Source: Galeruca laticollis (taxonomy: Eukaryota > Arthropoda > Insecta > Coleoptera > Chrysomelidae). Taken from it: 64,000 nt of DNA. The notes beneath the pieces are model-generated. The model was given only the letters and a program-made list of their open reading frames with translations, did no database searches and was not told the DNA's origin. Each line of letters begins with the position of its first letter. Position 1 is the first letter of the stretch. Below, piece after piece: positions 10,430 through 21,029 of the stretch. The stretch lies in contig OY998180.1 in NCBI GenBank assembly GCA_963921935.1, forward strand, positions 59,288,551-59,352,550. Direction: 5' to 3'. The position numbers were made by a program, and so were the translations under genes.

Positions 10430-11095
10430 TATATAAAATTTAGTATATCTGGATTTATAGGAGCCATTGTACTGGTTTTGGTGAGCTGAAGATCAATAGG
10501 GTTTATCTATGAAACGCCCTAAACAACATCCAATCATAAAACAGGTCACTTATATACAGTCCGGAGGCTGTATCGTGGTAACAATCCAACATTACTCCAA
10601 CAATCTAGTATATCTGGATTTATAGGACCCGTTATACTGACTCTGGTAAGCTGAAAATCGATAGGGTTCTTCTGTAAGATGCTCTGAACAATATCCAATT
10701 ATAAAATAGGTCACTTGTATTCACTCCTGAGGCTGTATCCTGCTAACAAATCGAAGTTCTTCCTATTATGACCAAAAATGTAGTATATCTGGAATTATAC
10801 TTCCTATTGTGCTGGCTCTGGAGAGCTGAAAAGCAATTCATCCACGAGACGCCTTTAACAATACCCAATCATAAAGTTGGTGACTTTATGCCTTATGGAG
10901 GCTGTATTGTGCTAACAAGGTATGTTACAAAAAGTGGCCGACGACAACGTCGATGATGACTACATATACACAGGATTTTTTTCGTAGAGCCCGTTTTTCG
11001 TATTTTTCCCACCGAAAAACGTGAAAATGACTCAAAAAAAAATTCCAACTTTTTTTTTAGATAAACCAATACTTTTCTCGCATCTTTGACGAAAA
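10430..11095 (+). repeat. Tandem ~165-bp repeat array plus shared tail (copy 1)
   Basis: Three units start with TAGTATATCTGG at 10441, 10605 and 10781. Each has a GAGCTGAAAATCAATAGGGTT-like block, an ACAATATCCAATCATAAAA-like block and a GGAGGCTGTATCGTGCTAAC-like block. The array ends in a ~170-bp tail containing AAAAGTGGCCGACGAC and AACCAATACTTTTCTCGCAT. The same repeat and the same tail occur at 46700-47630, so this is a dispersed element with an internal tandem array rather than a simple satellite. No coding capacity is evident. Confidence 0.7.
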
Positions 11096-11099
11096 AGTG

Positions 11100-11452
11100 A
11101 AATCACGTATAAGTATGTTGATGGTATTAGTAAATTTTCAAATTCTGAAGAAGTTATGAATGAACCAATGTTGGAAAATATACCATCTTATTCATTGAAC
11201 ATTGCATCCAATATGTCACCAAAATTCGTTCAAATATATAGGACAATTGTAAGTCCACTCGGTTCACCAAGTGTTCAAAATAGTGACTCTGAGGTGTTTA
11301 TAACCCAGGGAGTACCACGAAATATCAGAGTGCTGTACTAACTCCAGTTCAAAAGAACCAGAAGTGCTCCAGTTTAGGCGTAAAGCTTGGATAAGCCCAA
11401 CAAATTGGATTTGTAGTTGAAGGTTATTCCTTCTTTTAAGAAAGGGGGAAAA
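11100..11452 (+). pseudogene. Gypsy pol C-terminal end and polypurine tract
   Basis: The ORF at 11156-11341 and the following out-of-frame Arg/Ser/Lys-rich residues resemble the C-terminal tail of Gypsy integrase. GAAAGGGGGAAAA at 11440-11452 is a polypurine tract, directly abutting the 3' LTR start at 11453. This is the continuation of the element interrupted at 6001. Confidence 0.6.
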
Positions 11453-11674
11453 TGTTATGTTTGTTCTAAGTTAGTAGCCCTGCCGACTGCCCCACTCGGC
11501 TTTCATGTAGAGCCATTTGACAGGTGATTTAGAAGGCGAACTGACAATAACAATTGTACGGAAAGTAGAATAGTAGTCATTTTTCACCTGTCATAAGTTT
11601 GCCAAGTTATAATTGTTCCTAGATAAACTCACCAGTTTACCTACCTGTTTTATTACTTCTCATAAATCACATCA
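11453..11674 (+). repeat. 3' LTR of the Gypsy element
   Basis: Begins TGTTATGTTTGTTC right after the polypurine tract and ends CACATCA, followed by the target copy ATAAC (11675-11679). See the 5' LTR entry for alignment. Confidence 0.82.
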
Positions 11675-11699
11675 ATAACATAGAAAATCTACATGTCTT

Positions 11700-12420
11700 G
11701 GTACATAAAATGAATAAAATGAGGAAAAAATATGACCTTAGGACTAGTACACAGATAACAGCAAATAGAAATGGACAATGTAAAGATTAAAACAGTAGAT
11801 AAATTCAAAGTACCTAAGATCTACACTGAATAGTAAATGGGATCGAGACAAAGAGGTAAAGATACGAGTGGGTATTGCAAGAACGCCATTTATAAGATTT
11901 AGGGCTTTCTATGTTGAACGTGAAGCACCAATGAGTCTCCGAATACGAGTAGTAAATTGCTACATATGACCTTTATTATTATTTGGGTCAAACTTGATCT
12001 TTTAAAGTGAAAACTCTAAACAGAATTGGGGCACCAGAAATTTGGATATTACGAAGATTTCTTGGAATTCCATGGAAGGTTCATGTGACAAACGAAGAGG
12101 TTTTATGGAGAGTTATGGAGAGCTGAAGAGAACTATTGGACCTCGTGAAAGAAAGAAAAGTTGAGTACCTGAGGCTTATGATCAGAGGATCTAAATATCG
12201 GGTGTCGTAGGAAATATTTATAGGTAGGATTGAAGGGAAAAGAAGTGAAGGAAGGAAACAACATTCATGACTCAGAGTCATAAGAAATTGATGCAGTATA
12301 TCTGACATAGAAACCATCATACGAAAAGCGCAAAACAGAAGCTTGCGTATACACAATTAAACAGACGATCGCCTACACGCTGCAAGCGTATGGCACTTCT
12401 GGATGAAGAAAAAGAATACT
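11700..12420 (+). pseudogene. RTE-type LINE 3' end (RT C-terminal domain)
   Basis: Several plus-strand frames hold the conserved C-terminal blocks of RTE-like endonuclease-RT proteins. These are STLNSKWDRDKEVKIRVGIA (about 11825-11880), a PLLLFGSN segment, then RRFLGIPWKVHVTNEEVLWR (about 12052-12110) and VKERKVEYLRLMIRGSKY, followed by IEGKRSEGRKQH. Frame changes and stops show it is a dead, 5'-truncated copy. It differs from the RTE at 25-28 kb in sequence and strand. Confidence 0.75.
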
Positions 12421-13050
12421 TCATTCCGTCTTTTTCTTTGGAACGATTTGGTGTTCTCCTGTTGTATATTATTGTTCAATTTTTGTGCTCGTGCTTCCAG
12501 TTCATCCACTTTTTTTCTTGAAGTTGTCTCAGTTCTGACTATTATAAGCTAATATAGGATTATCTCTTAAAATTATTATTTTTTCGATCAAATTCATAAT
12601 CACTAATTTTTAATATAGTTTTTTGAAATGATTCTGGTGATATTCTGGTATTGTTTTTTGAATCTAGTAGCCAGTATGTGGGCTTTCCAGTTGGGTGAAA
12701 GTAACAATTTAAGTCCCTGACAGCAATAAATAACTCTTTACCTAAATATAATATATATACTTGAGGAACATAAGACCGTTTATTCCCAAAAAGCTATAAA
12801 ACTGAATAATATTTACTATCTACCATTATTTTAACACAAAATCACAAATTGCTCGTTTCGTTTCTAAAATGTATTAAGTCTCACACGCACCTCACCGCAA
12901 ACAACTATAATTTTGACGTTTCAAGCTAAATGATGTCAAGGCGAGTGGTGATATAAATTAAATATGAAAAGACAAAGCCTGTCTTTTCATTCTCTTGTGT
13001 TTTGTATTTGTAATGGGAATAAATAATCCAGTTCACGCCTGTTCACTCTG
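12421..13050. other. Anonymous AT-rich DNA
   Basis: No coding signature recognised. GGGAATAAATAATCC near 13015 carries a polyadenylation-like AATAAA but no associated gene was seen. Confidence 0.4.
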
Positions 13051-13055
13051 ATAAA

Positions 13056-13140
13056 AGAATACTGTTTCCAAAAAAGTAAATAAATGATATGTTTCTACAA
13101 AATAATACTTATATTGAGGGATCAATATTCCTGATATGAA
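13056..13140. repeat. ~80-bp direct repeat, copy 1
   Basis: TTTCCAAAAAAGTAAATAAATG and the following ~55 bases recur at 13595-13675, flanking the RNase H fragment. Differences are scattered substitutions and a few short indels. Confidence 0.6.
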
Positions 13141-13179
13141 CAATGATGTCCATTCCAATAGACATTAGAACAGTAACAG

Positions 13180-13500
13180 CGTAACTCCAGTCTGAAGATA
13201 TCTTATTACATGAAGTTTTCTTCGGCACTCTCATATCAGCTTTGAGTCAGTGACATGGGAGTTCACTGCTTTGGTAGCTGCTTGACTATCAGAATGAATT
13301 GCTATGTCACATTTCTGATAGTTTCATCTTTCATCTTTCACACACCTTTTAATTGCAAGTATTTCTACATGAAAGGCGCTCGGAGAGGAGCCTCGATAGT
13401 GTGTATCTGGTGGAAGCCCTGAATACTTCAGCGGCAGATCGTGTGGTGGTTTTAGAACCATCTGTGTAGCATTTGATGTTTCGTTTGAGAATTTGGGTAT
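13180..13500 (-). pseudogene. LINE RNase H fragment
   Basis: On the minus strand the frame gives CYTDGSKTTTRSAAEVF (about 13430-13473), the first catalytic Asp block of RNase H. In another frame it gives IAIHSDSQAATKAVNSHVTD (about 13250-13306), the later catalytic block. The order and sequence match the RNase H that follows RT in I/R1/Jockey-type LINEs. At least one frameshift separates the blocks, and no RT is present on either side. It is bracketed by ~80-bp direct repeats. Confidence 0.72.
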
Positions 13501-13594
13501 TCCCTTTCCTAGTCTTCCTCCTTACTTAGCTTCGTAGTGAATGCTTGTTTTCTTTATCATTTCGTCACTGGGAGGATTCACTTCGATTAAACAA

Positions 13595-13675
13595 TATTAT
13601 TTCCAAAAAAGTAAATAAATGGTGCGTTGCTACAAAATACTACATATTGAGTAATTGATATTCCAGATATACATA
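13595..13675. repeat. ~80-bp direct repeat, copy 2
   Basis: Second copy of 13056-13140, same orientation. Confidence 0.6.
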
Positions 13676-13819
13676 TATTACTCAATAGTGTTATATATTT
13701 CAACGTAAACACATTCATTCAATAATGATTAAAACCGGTATGGTACCATTTTCGAGCCTTATCAGTTGGGTCCGATGCGGCACAGAGCCGTATTCAGGCA
13801 AAGCGAATCTTAGCGGAAC

Positions 13820-14659
13820 ATGGAAACCGACAATATTATAACCAGCGACAACATCAATAATCAGTCAACTTCATCTCAATATGTACCTTCAGCTCCATAC
13901 TCAATTCCAACTCAACATTCAACGATACCAAAACAACAAGTCTTACCTCAACCTCCACTTTCATCTCAACCTTCGTACTCCAAAGTAGCTAGGCAACCTC
14001 AACAACCTACCATACCCACTTTCCCATCTAAACTACAAGCCATCGTTTTTAGTTCTCTAAACAATATAAAATTAGAAGAATATCTCCTGGCCATTGGCTC
14101 CACGATAAGTCCGAAAAACATATTATTCACATCTAGAATCTCAAACAATCGGATATGTATTTACCTCTCAAGTAAGGAAATGGTTGATGATTTCATCATT
14201 AAACATGATGGGCGCATGAAGATTAATAACGAAGTGATACAAGCACGCAGACTTATCACACCAAAGGAAAGACTACTTTTATCCAATGTATGTCCCACCA
14301 TTCCACACGACGTACTACAGAGGGAACTTCAACAACTCGGCTTTCAGCTGTCTTCTGCAATTTCATTTTTAAGAATAGGTACCACCAACCCCGACTATAA
14401 ACACATATTCAGTTTCAGGAGGCAAGTATACATTGTACCTCCTACAATTCCAACACCAGACTCAGTTTTGATAAGTAATGATGACACCACATACCGTATT
14501 TTTCTTGCTGTAGATAATTTGTGTTATCATTGCAAACAACATGGTCACTTATCTAACACTTGCACTTCAAAGTTGCCTCCCCAACCAACAGACGACACTT
14601 CTTCACCAAACTCAACAACTACAACCCGTCAACCTACTCTAAACTCAGCAAAGCTCTGA
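13820..14659 (+). CDS. LINE ORF1 (Gag-like, zinc knuckle)
   Basis: An intact ORF of 279 codons. The N-terminal ~65 residues are Ser/Gln/Pro-rich and unstructured. The middle (about 75-200) is likely the RRM-like RNA-binding region of I/Jockey ORF1 proteins. A CCHC knuckle CYHCKQHGHLSNTC lies near residue 235, and a Thr/Ser/Pro-rich tail follows. The role is binding and nuclear delivery of element RNA. The ATG at 13820 sits just after a GC-richer leader and in a purine context. ORF2 remnants begin about 600 bases downstream. The intact frame contrasts with the broken ORF2. Confidence 0.75.
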   Translation: METDNIITSDNINNQSTSSQYVPSAPYSIPTQHSTIPKQQVLPQPPLSSQPSYSKVARQPQQPTIPTFPSKLQAIVFSSLNNIKLEEYLLAIGSTISPKNILFTSRISNNRICIYLSSKEMVDDFIIKHDGRMKINNEVIQARRLITPKERLLLSNVCPTIPHDVLQRELQQLGFQLSSAISFLRIGTTNPDYKHIFSFRRQVYIVPPTIPTPDSVLISNDDTTYRIFLAVDNLCYHCKQHGHLSNTCTSKLPPQPTDDTSSPNSTTTTRQPTLNSAKL

Positions 14660-15240
14660 GCCACTAACAAATATATCTTCAATTTCAATCACCATGCCTA
14701 TTGAAGCAAATATAACAACAGCTGCCACAGCTTCGAAATATCACTCACCTTGCTGAAACACATAGCATCAAAAGATCCCTAGGAAAAATATCAAATTCTC
14801 CACAAACATCGACGGCTACTGACATCGATAATCCAAAAATAAAGCATTTTTGAAAAGAAATATTACCGAAATCATAATACCTCCTTCCGATACTACAACA
14901 TCTTACACAAGCTTCAGTAAACCAGATGCAAAACTCAAAAAAGCGAAATCCACTGCTAAATAAACCATGATACTGGAAAATCAAATGGCACCTATCAAAT
15001 AATTACTCGACAATGAAACTCAAATAATATCTTTCGAACAAACAATCGACTTTTTTGAGAACGCACAAGGATCAGCGGACACTCTCAGTACAGCCAAATA
15101 TTACACCTCTGATACATTAGAACTATTGCAACTCTGAACTAAAATACATTCATATACCTCTGACTGCCAAATAAAGACCAAATGCACTAAAACAAAAAAG
15201 AGAATTATGAAACAACTGAAGCTTTCAGAATCAAGAGAAG
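14660..15240 (+). pseudogene. Decayed ORF1-ORF2 junction
   Basis: The stretch continues the Ser/Thr/Pro/Lys-type composition of ORF1 through stops and frame changes, and opens into ORF2 at 15241. No separate feature is visible, and the minus-strand ORF at 14745-14984 looks incidental. Confidence 0.4.
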
Positions 15241-16480
15241 ATGGCGAATCTGACGTTTCCCTTACTGCATCTCAGGAATCCCCAACAGAACTTACATAAT
15301 ATTATCTACAATTTATTGCAATGGAACATAAATGTGTTTTCCATCCATTATGAAATGCTTAAAATACCTTTACACGAAACTTCACCATTAATTATTTGCC
15401 TTCAAGAAACCAACTTTGAAGGAAGGCACAATCACAACTTCAACAATTATTCCTGTTTTTAAAGAAACAGTAACATAGCGGGACAAGCAAGCGGAGGCGT
15501 AGCCATTTATGTAAATACTTCATACGAAGCACACAATATAACACTTAATACATATTTAGAAGCAATAGCAATTTCAATCAAAATTCCTCAAACAATTAAT
15601 ATCTGCAACATATATATATTCCTCCTGATCAAGTAGTTACCTCACAAGATATCACTAACATTTTGCCACAAGTTCCATCACTTTTAATTTTACTCGGTGA
15701 TTTTAACAGCCACAATCCTATTTGGGGATCACCAGGTTTTAACGCAAAAGGCAGAACGATCGAAAACATCCTAAATGCACATAATCTAACTATTTTAAAT
15801 GACGGTAGGCCTACAAGAGTCAATGTTCACACAAGCACTAAATCAGCAATCGATTTATCAATTGGTCATCCAACTATCTCACCTCTAATTTCCTGGGATA
15901 CTATACCATATTTATATGGAAGCGACCATTATCCAATCAAAATTACGATCTCCGATCAAAACTCTGCCACTACATACCGTACTGTTCCAAAATGGAAAAT
16001 AAATCATGCTGATTGGCCAAATTTCATTAATTACATTGAAGAAAATATCGCTCTACTACCCGTTAATCTAGAAAACGATAGCATCGACAACATTTTGAAC
16101 TCAATCAAAAAATTTTCAATGATGCAGCAGACAAATTTATAGGAAAAACAAAACCACTAAAAAAACATACACCATTGCCGTGGTGGAACACTGAATGCGA
16201 TAAAGCTATTAAACAATACAAAGCGTCATTTGATAACCTAAGACGAAATAAATCACTGGGGTACCTAGTAGACTATAAGAGAAGAAGAGCCCAAGCAAGA
16301 TCACAAAAATGCAAGAAAAAACTCCTGGAAAGCGTTCACATCCAACATAAACAGCTCTACACCATAAAGTACCGTATGGAAAAATCTAAGAAAATATTAG
16401 GAAAAAAAAATTACAAAAATTCCTTTTATAGCTCACAACAATAGCACAGTCTCAAATAACGAGAACATAACCGAATAAGT
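15241..16480 (+). pseudogene. LINE ORF2 endonuclease part
   Basis: The AP endonuclease blocks are recognisable. LLQWNINVFSIHYEMLK opens the domain (15320-15370). IICLQETNF carries the catalytic Glu (about 15392). LILLGDFNSHNPIWGS is the metal and phosphate-binding block (15683-15730). YGSDHYPI supplies the catalytic Asp-His (about 15916). The I/Jockey-type linker PWWNTECDKAIKQYK starts at 16178, with more linker to about 16477. Stops or frame changes at about 15463, 15630, 16140 and 16440 break it. The endonuclease would nick target DNA for target-primed reverse transcription. Confidence 0.78.
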
Positions 16481-17765
16481 TTACGCCCATTGACCATTAA
16501 AATATGCATTATAGATGTGGACGATGCTACAGAGACTGTTGCCATAAATGATTTCCAGGGCGAAATGAAGGTAGCTTACCAACCTATTATCCAAAAGTGA
16601 GCTGAAATTGTCATAACTTCACGACTGAGGGTAGTGCGAATGCAAAGGTTTCAGTAATGTAATCTAACGCTCTCCGGTTGTCTATAACGTAGCGTTCACC
16701 CGCTGTTACTCTCGGTATAGGCGAAAAAACCCAAAAAAAATTCAATTTACAACTAACAATTGGGGGAATCATCTTCCTAGTACCCTTTGAACGACACAAA
16801 CTTAGTCCGCCAGCCTTTTTCAATGGTGCGCAAGGGATCTGGACACACCAATTTTGGAAAAAATCAAGGTACTTTTTTATGATAGGTTAATACTCCAAAA
16901 TTTAGAAGAAAGTTTTCTGTAATGCATAAATCGAGAATCTATAATCGTCAGTCATATAATCCGTGGCAAAAACGTACGAGGCCCTTGAAAAGATATAAAA
17001 ATATCCAAGCATACTTCCATATTCTAAGTTTTTGCTTGAAAAATTTACACAACGTCAGGTGCACCACCTAAATTTGTCATAAACGTGTAAAGTGTGGCAA
17101 AGGCCCGCTAAAAATAAAGAAGATACGTCAGTTCAGGATTGGCCTTAATAGTCCGGTAGCCAGCAACCGATGTATCGATTATTTGATTTCCTTCGCCCCA
17201 TTATGTATACCGTAAGTGATGCACACTAGGGTGGAGCGAAAAAGCTCGATTTAATTTTTTTCTGCAATATCAGAATGTAATACCTCAAAAAAGTTGGTTA
17301 ACACACTTCCAAGTATACTGATGAAATTTGTTCAAAATTGAAAAATATCTTCTGCCTCCCCAAGGCGCCTAAATATTTTGTATTTTCTAGTGTTAATAAA
17401 AAAAAGTAAATTATCACCTGTCAACTGAATAATTTTCTAATAGCAAATAAAAGCTGGCTAATGTACTACAAAAAACCACCAAAAAATTTGGAATATATGG
17501 TTTGATCCTACCTGCCTTCAAAACGACCTTGAAACTTTCTCAATTTTGTGTAATTTACTTGATATTCACAGACATAAAATTTGCAGCTTTGCAGTTTTAG
17601 TTTAGATTATAATACGCTAGTTTCTAGCATGCTTTTTGACAAGGTATTTAATAATAAGAAATAGTAGATATTTAATCTGAAAACGATATTATATTGTATC
17701 AATAAAACAAACATTTTTATACATTAAGGATATTCATACAAATTAAAATGGATTTATTGATACCC
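16481..17765. other. Anonymous DNA
   Basis: No recognisable coding sequence. On the minus strand, AATAAATCC at about 17750 is a good polyadenylation signal for the exon ending at 17780. Confidence 0.4.
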
Positions 17766-17779
17766 ATGAGTCGAGAAAT

Positions 17780-18033
17780 CTACTTCTTGATGACATATTC
17801 TGATTTAGTGATGAAGTAAGGAATAGTCTTCCTGGAATCAACTCGTGCCCTTATGAATCCAGCCCGTTCATCTCTTCGGCATACAGCTGCGAACGCTTCA
17901 GTGACAAGTTTAACACATCGTTCCACACACTGCATGTGACAAGGATACTTCCCAAAAGGAACTATTTGTTCGTCAGAGCTGTTAATAAAAACTGGAATAT
18001 CTTCAGTGGATACTTGCAATACAATAGGTGGTT
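17780..18033 (-). CDS. Terminal exon of an uncharacterised insect gene
   Basis: The minus strand shows a 3' splice site (TTAATTAATAACAG before 18033), an open frame of about 83 residues ending at a stop at 17780, and an AATAAA about 30 bases beyond. Its centre contains YPCHMQCVERCVKLVTEAF and then GFIRARVDSRK. I recognise this as a conserved C-terminal motif of uncharacterised, often multicopy, arthropod proteins (usually F/YPCHxQxVERCVKLVTEA). The function is unknown to me. No upstream exon was found within 2 kb; the transposon at 18.3-20 kb lies in the expected intron position. It could be a live gene or a solitary exon copy. Confidence 0.52.
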
Positions 18034-18330
18034 CTGTTATTAATTAATTAATATTTTGTTTACTTGCCAATACCTATAAGGTATTTGATGTTACGTAATT
18101 GTTGTAAGGACGTTAGGTTTAAGCAGGATACTAGACATAAACTGAGCCCTTTTTGTATCCCATTCGATTTTTTTATGGAAAACGAAATTTCAAAGCTAAA
18201 ACCATGAACAAAACTAAATTCTATGAAAAAATAACAAAAAAAATATAACAATCAATAAAACATTTCTTTAAAAATAAATATTGTGTCTAACTCCTGTTTA
18301 CAATAAATAACATGAAAAATATATTAAACT
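18034..18330. other. AT-rich flank or intron
   Basis: Nothing recognised apart from the pyrimidine-poor acceptor region of the neighbouring exon. Confidence 0.4.
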
Positions 18331-18333
18331 TAA

Positions 18334-19398
18334 TTAATTTTCTAATTCTATTAATCCTTCTCCCATATCATCTGCTTCAGTATCAATATCGTCTTGTAAA
18401 CCAATAATAAATTTATTTCCCTCATTGATATGGACTTGCCCAATATTCTTATACTCATCTTCAATTTTGATTACTTTTTTAATCCTTATCGGCCAGTTTT
18501 CATTGGTAATATTAGCTACTTCTCTTTTAATCAGATCGACGACTTTCGTATTAGATTTAGGAAATGTATCGTTACGCCGAATACTCTGTTTTAATTGTGC
18601 CCAAATTAACTCGATAGTATTGAAAATACAAAAATAAGAAGGAAGTCTCAATATAGAGTGTCCATGTTTTTCAGCAATACTCTCTCGGGCGTATAATTTC
18701 TTAAATTTCTTTGTCTTCAATTATATCTACAACACTATTTGGATCTAAATTTGGGCTCAATGTGAATTCAAACCATTCTTCAAAAATATTAGCGTCCATG
18801 TTCTTATGATAAGCAACGTTGCAATCTTCCAATTTTTTGCCGCTTATTTTTAAGGAATTAGGAACCCATCCTTCATTTCCACCGCAATGCACAATAATAA
18901 GTCTGATCCTTTGTTTGCAGGTATTCTTGGCATACACGTTTTTGACCCATCAGTCCAACGTTTCTTAACCGTGTCGTGTGTATAATACCAACTTTCGTCC
19001 AGATAGAAAATTGGCCGGTTTTCCTCTCTATACTCAGTTACTTGTTCCAAGTATGTATACCGCATTTACACTATTCTTCTGCTTTCCATGACTGTTTGGC
19101 GTTTATTAATCGTTTTGAATTTGAATCACAATTTTTTCATCCAGTTTTCAATAGTTTTCTTACATAAATTTACATTACGGTCGACATTTGTCAATTTATT
19201 TCTTATTATTTCAATCGTTGGTAACTTATTACTTTTGTAATAGTTATATATGGTGGTTTTTAATAATTTTATCACAGATACATCTAAAGGTTTGATCAAT
19301 CCCTTATCACATCGCTTGTTGCGTTCGTAAGGCCCATTCTTGGCTATTTTACGTATTGTTGAAAGGGGAACTTCTGTTAAATCAAATACTGTTTGCAT
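18334..19398 (-). pseudogene. DDE transposase of the Tc1/mariner superfamily
   Basis: The N-terminal ORF (19398-19126) is a helix-turn-helix region (DLTEVPLSTIRKIAKNG, later CKKTIENWMKKL). The next (19065-18850) has the first catalytic Asp in IFYLDESWYYTHDT. A further ORF (18937-18701) ends in PNLDPNSVVDIIEDKEI, where the second-Asp block (normally D-N-A-P-Y-H) is missing. The last (18720-18334) starts after the deletion and keeps the Glu block FNTIELIWAQLKQ. Three frame changes and the lost Asp make it inactive. It has an acidic tail. Confidence 0.72.
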
Positions 19399-19990
19399 TA
19401 TTTCTGTTTCTTAATCGAAACCAAACTATTCGCGTAGATTTTTATACAAATTGAAACATATTCGCTGTGTTTCCAAATTTAAATGACCTCGAATCCTGTT
19501 TTCACTTTGATCACAATTATTTAAATTCTCGTTGTTGTTACACACAATATTTTGGACCGATCTCGATAATTCCCAAGGACGCCACATCGTAAATATTTAA
19601 TTTTTAACTAAAAATATAATTGCTATATAATAAATACTACCAAAACTGCCATCTACGGATGTTAGTAAAACTTTGCGCCATTTACACGTCTCAAGTTACT
19701 CTAGAAAGAATAAAATTTCTATTTAATAAACAATTAAATTACCTAATCAAATTTAAATCACAAAAAATTTTTAAATCACGTAAAATACCATGTCGTATAT
19801 TAAATTTATCCACCTTTTTCTATTTTCAATTGATACTTACAAAGAAACATTCTTCCAAATAATTCTCAATTTATTGACTGAAATTTATTCAGATAAAATT
19901 TTTATATATACATAGTTATTTTCCAACTAATTTTAAGCTGATCTAAAAAATCATTTGGCAATCAAAAAATTTTTGGTATAAGGCAGTCTT
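18334..19990 (-). mobile_element. Tc1/mariner-superfamily transposon, defective
   Basis: The minus-strand transposase fragments and a ~370-bp 5' untranslated/terminal region (19620-19990) form one element. The outer part, from GCCAAATGATTTTTTAGATC inward, recurs in opposite orientation at 48400-48738, confirming a dispersed family. Terminal inverted repeats at the low-coordinate end were not resolved. Confidence 0.65.
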
Positions 19991-20100
19991 ATAACGATTA
20001 TTACGATTATATTGAAACAAGTACATTGGCATTAGTTGGAGAGGTTGGTAGAGAAAATATTTTTCGAACTGACGGAAATTTTTGAAGATCATAGAAAAAA

Positions 20101-21027
20101 TGATTAACGCAGAACTTCAACAACATTTACGTTTGACGAGGTCTGCTTATAATGATTTATTTAACAAAATTGCCCATTTGCTGAAAAGCAACAACACATT
20201 TAAAGAAAACATTGATCCTAGTTTACAGCTAATATCAATTCTTTGAATTTTGAGCACTCCAGATAGCTATAGGTGAAGTAGGAAAAATTAATAAATTATG
20301 AAATATTTACATTGATTTTATTTTGCAGAAGCATTGCAAGCAGGTTTGGTATGGCAAAATCCTCTCTGTTTGTGTCAATAGAGAGAGTAATCAATGCAAT
20401 GATTTCGATTACCGACAAAGTTTTGCAATGGCTAACACTATAAGAAAGAACTCAAACTGAGGAACACGTCTATTCTATGTGTCAATTCCATGGTTGTATT
20501 GGAGCAATCGATGGAACATACATTCCCATAAAAGCACGTCATGAAAATCCAGAGACATACATACATAGAAAATGTTTTTATGGTGTACCTGTACAAGCCA
20601 TTTGTGATAGCAAAAGAAAGTTTTTAGACATTTTCTGTGGTTATCTCAGAAGTGTTAGTGATATTCGAATTTTTAGGAATTCAACCATATTTAAAAACTT
20701 CATAAGACAAAAGATGTTTATTTTAAACCAAGCTCTTTCACAATCGGAGATAAAGCATATCCAGTATATGATTGGTGTATAGCACCTTATGAAGATATGG
20801 GATATCTCCATCTTTATCAAGTTAGATTCAATACCCAACTTGCTAAAGCCAGACAAGTTATTGAAAGGGAATTTTGTCTGTTATTTGGAAGATTCAAAAG
20901 AAGAAAATATTTACACATAAATCGTACAAATGTAATTTCCCACGTTGTTCAACAGGCATGGGTTCTACGCAACATATATTTAATGTTTAACGATGATGAG
21001 GCAAATCATGAAGAAGAAGACAGTTAG
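20101..21027 (+). pseudogene. PIF/Harbinger transposase with an intron
   Basis: Exon 1 (to 20272) carries a HARBI1-like N-terminus. A 56-base intron with consensus ends (AG/GTGAAGT ... TTTTGCAG) spans 20273-20328. Exon 2 resumes in phase with SIASRFGMAKSSLF. The catalytic triad is recognisable: GAIDGTYIPIK (first Asp), a GYLRSVSDIRIFRNS block (second Asp) and RQVIEREFCLLFGRFKRRKY (Glu). GDKAYPVYDW lies between them. Defects are one stop in exon 1, one stop near 20440 and one frameshift near 20730. The enzyme cuts DNA together with a Myb-like partner that is absent here. Confidence 0.8.
20273..20328 (+). other. Intron of the Harbinger transposase
   Basis: 56 bases with donor AG/GTGAAGT and acceptor TTATTTTGCAG/A. 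The frame continues across the junction within an Arg codon, giving a sensible HARBI1-like sequence. Confidence 0.65.
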
Positions 21028-21029
21028 TT

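Larger units (their letters stand above)
2613..11674 (+). mobile_element. Ty3/Gypsy LTR retrotransposon, decayed and split by nested insertions
   Basis: The element is delimited by two similar LTRs (2613-2852 and 11453-11674), both starting TGTTATGT and ending in CA. Five-base direct duplications ATAAC sit immediately outside (2608-2612 and 11675-11679). Gag, protease, RT, RNase H and integrase remnants run in plus-strand order from 3050 to 6001, and a pol C-terminal tail with a polypurine tract follows at about 11100-11452. Between them lie a minus-strand LTR element and a satellite-like repeat, so only about 4 kb is native. Short LTRs and the Gag type suggest the Mag-like side of Ty3/Gypsy, but that placement is tentative. 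Confidence 0.85.
13700..16480 (+). mobile_element. I/Jockey-like LINE, 3'-truncated
   Basis: A GC-richer leader (about 13740-13819) precedes ORF1 with a zinc knuckle, then a decayed ORF2 with an AP endonuclease and the start of the linker to RT. RT itself is missing: coding stops about 16480. LINEs usually lose the 5' end, so losing the 3' end implies deletion or later rearrangement rather than ordinary truncation during integration. Confidence 0.78.
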
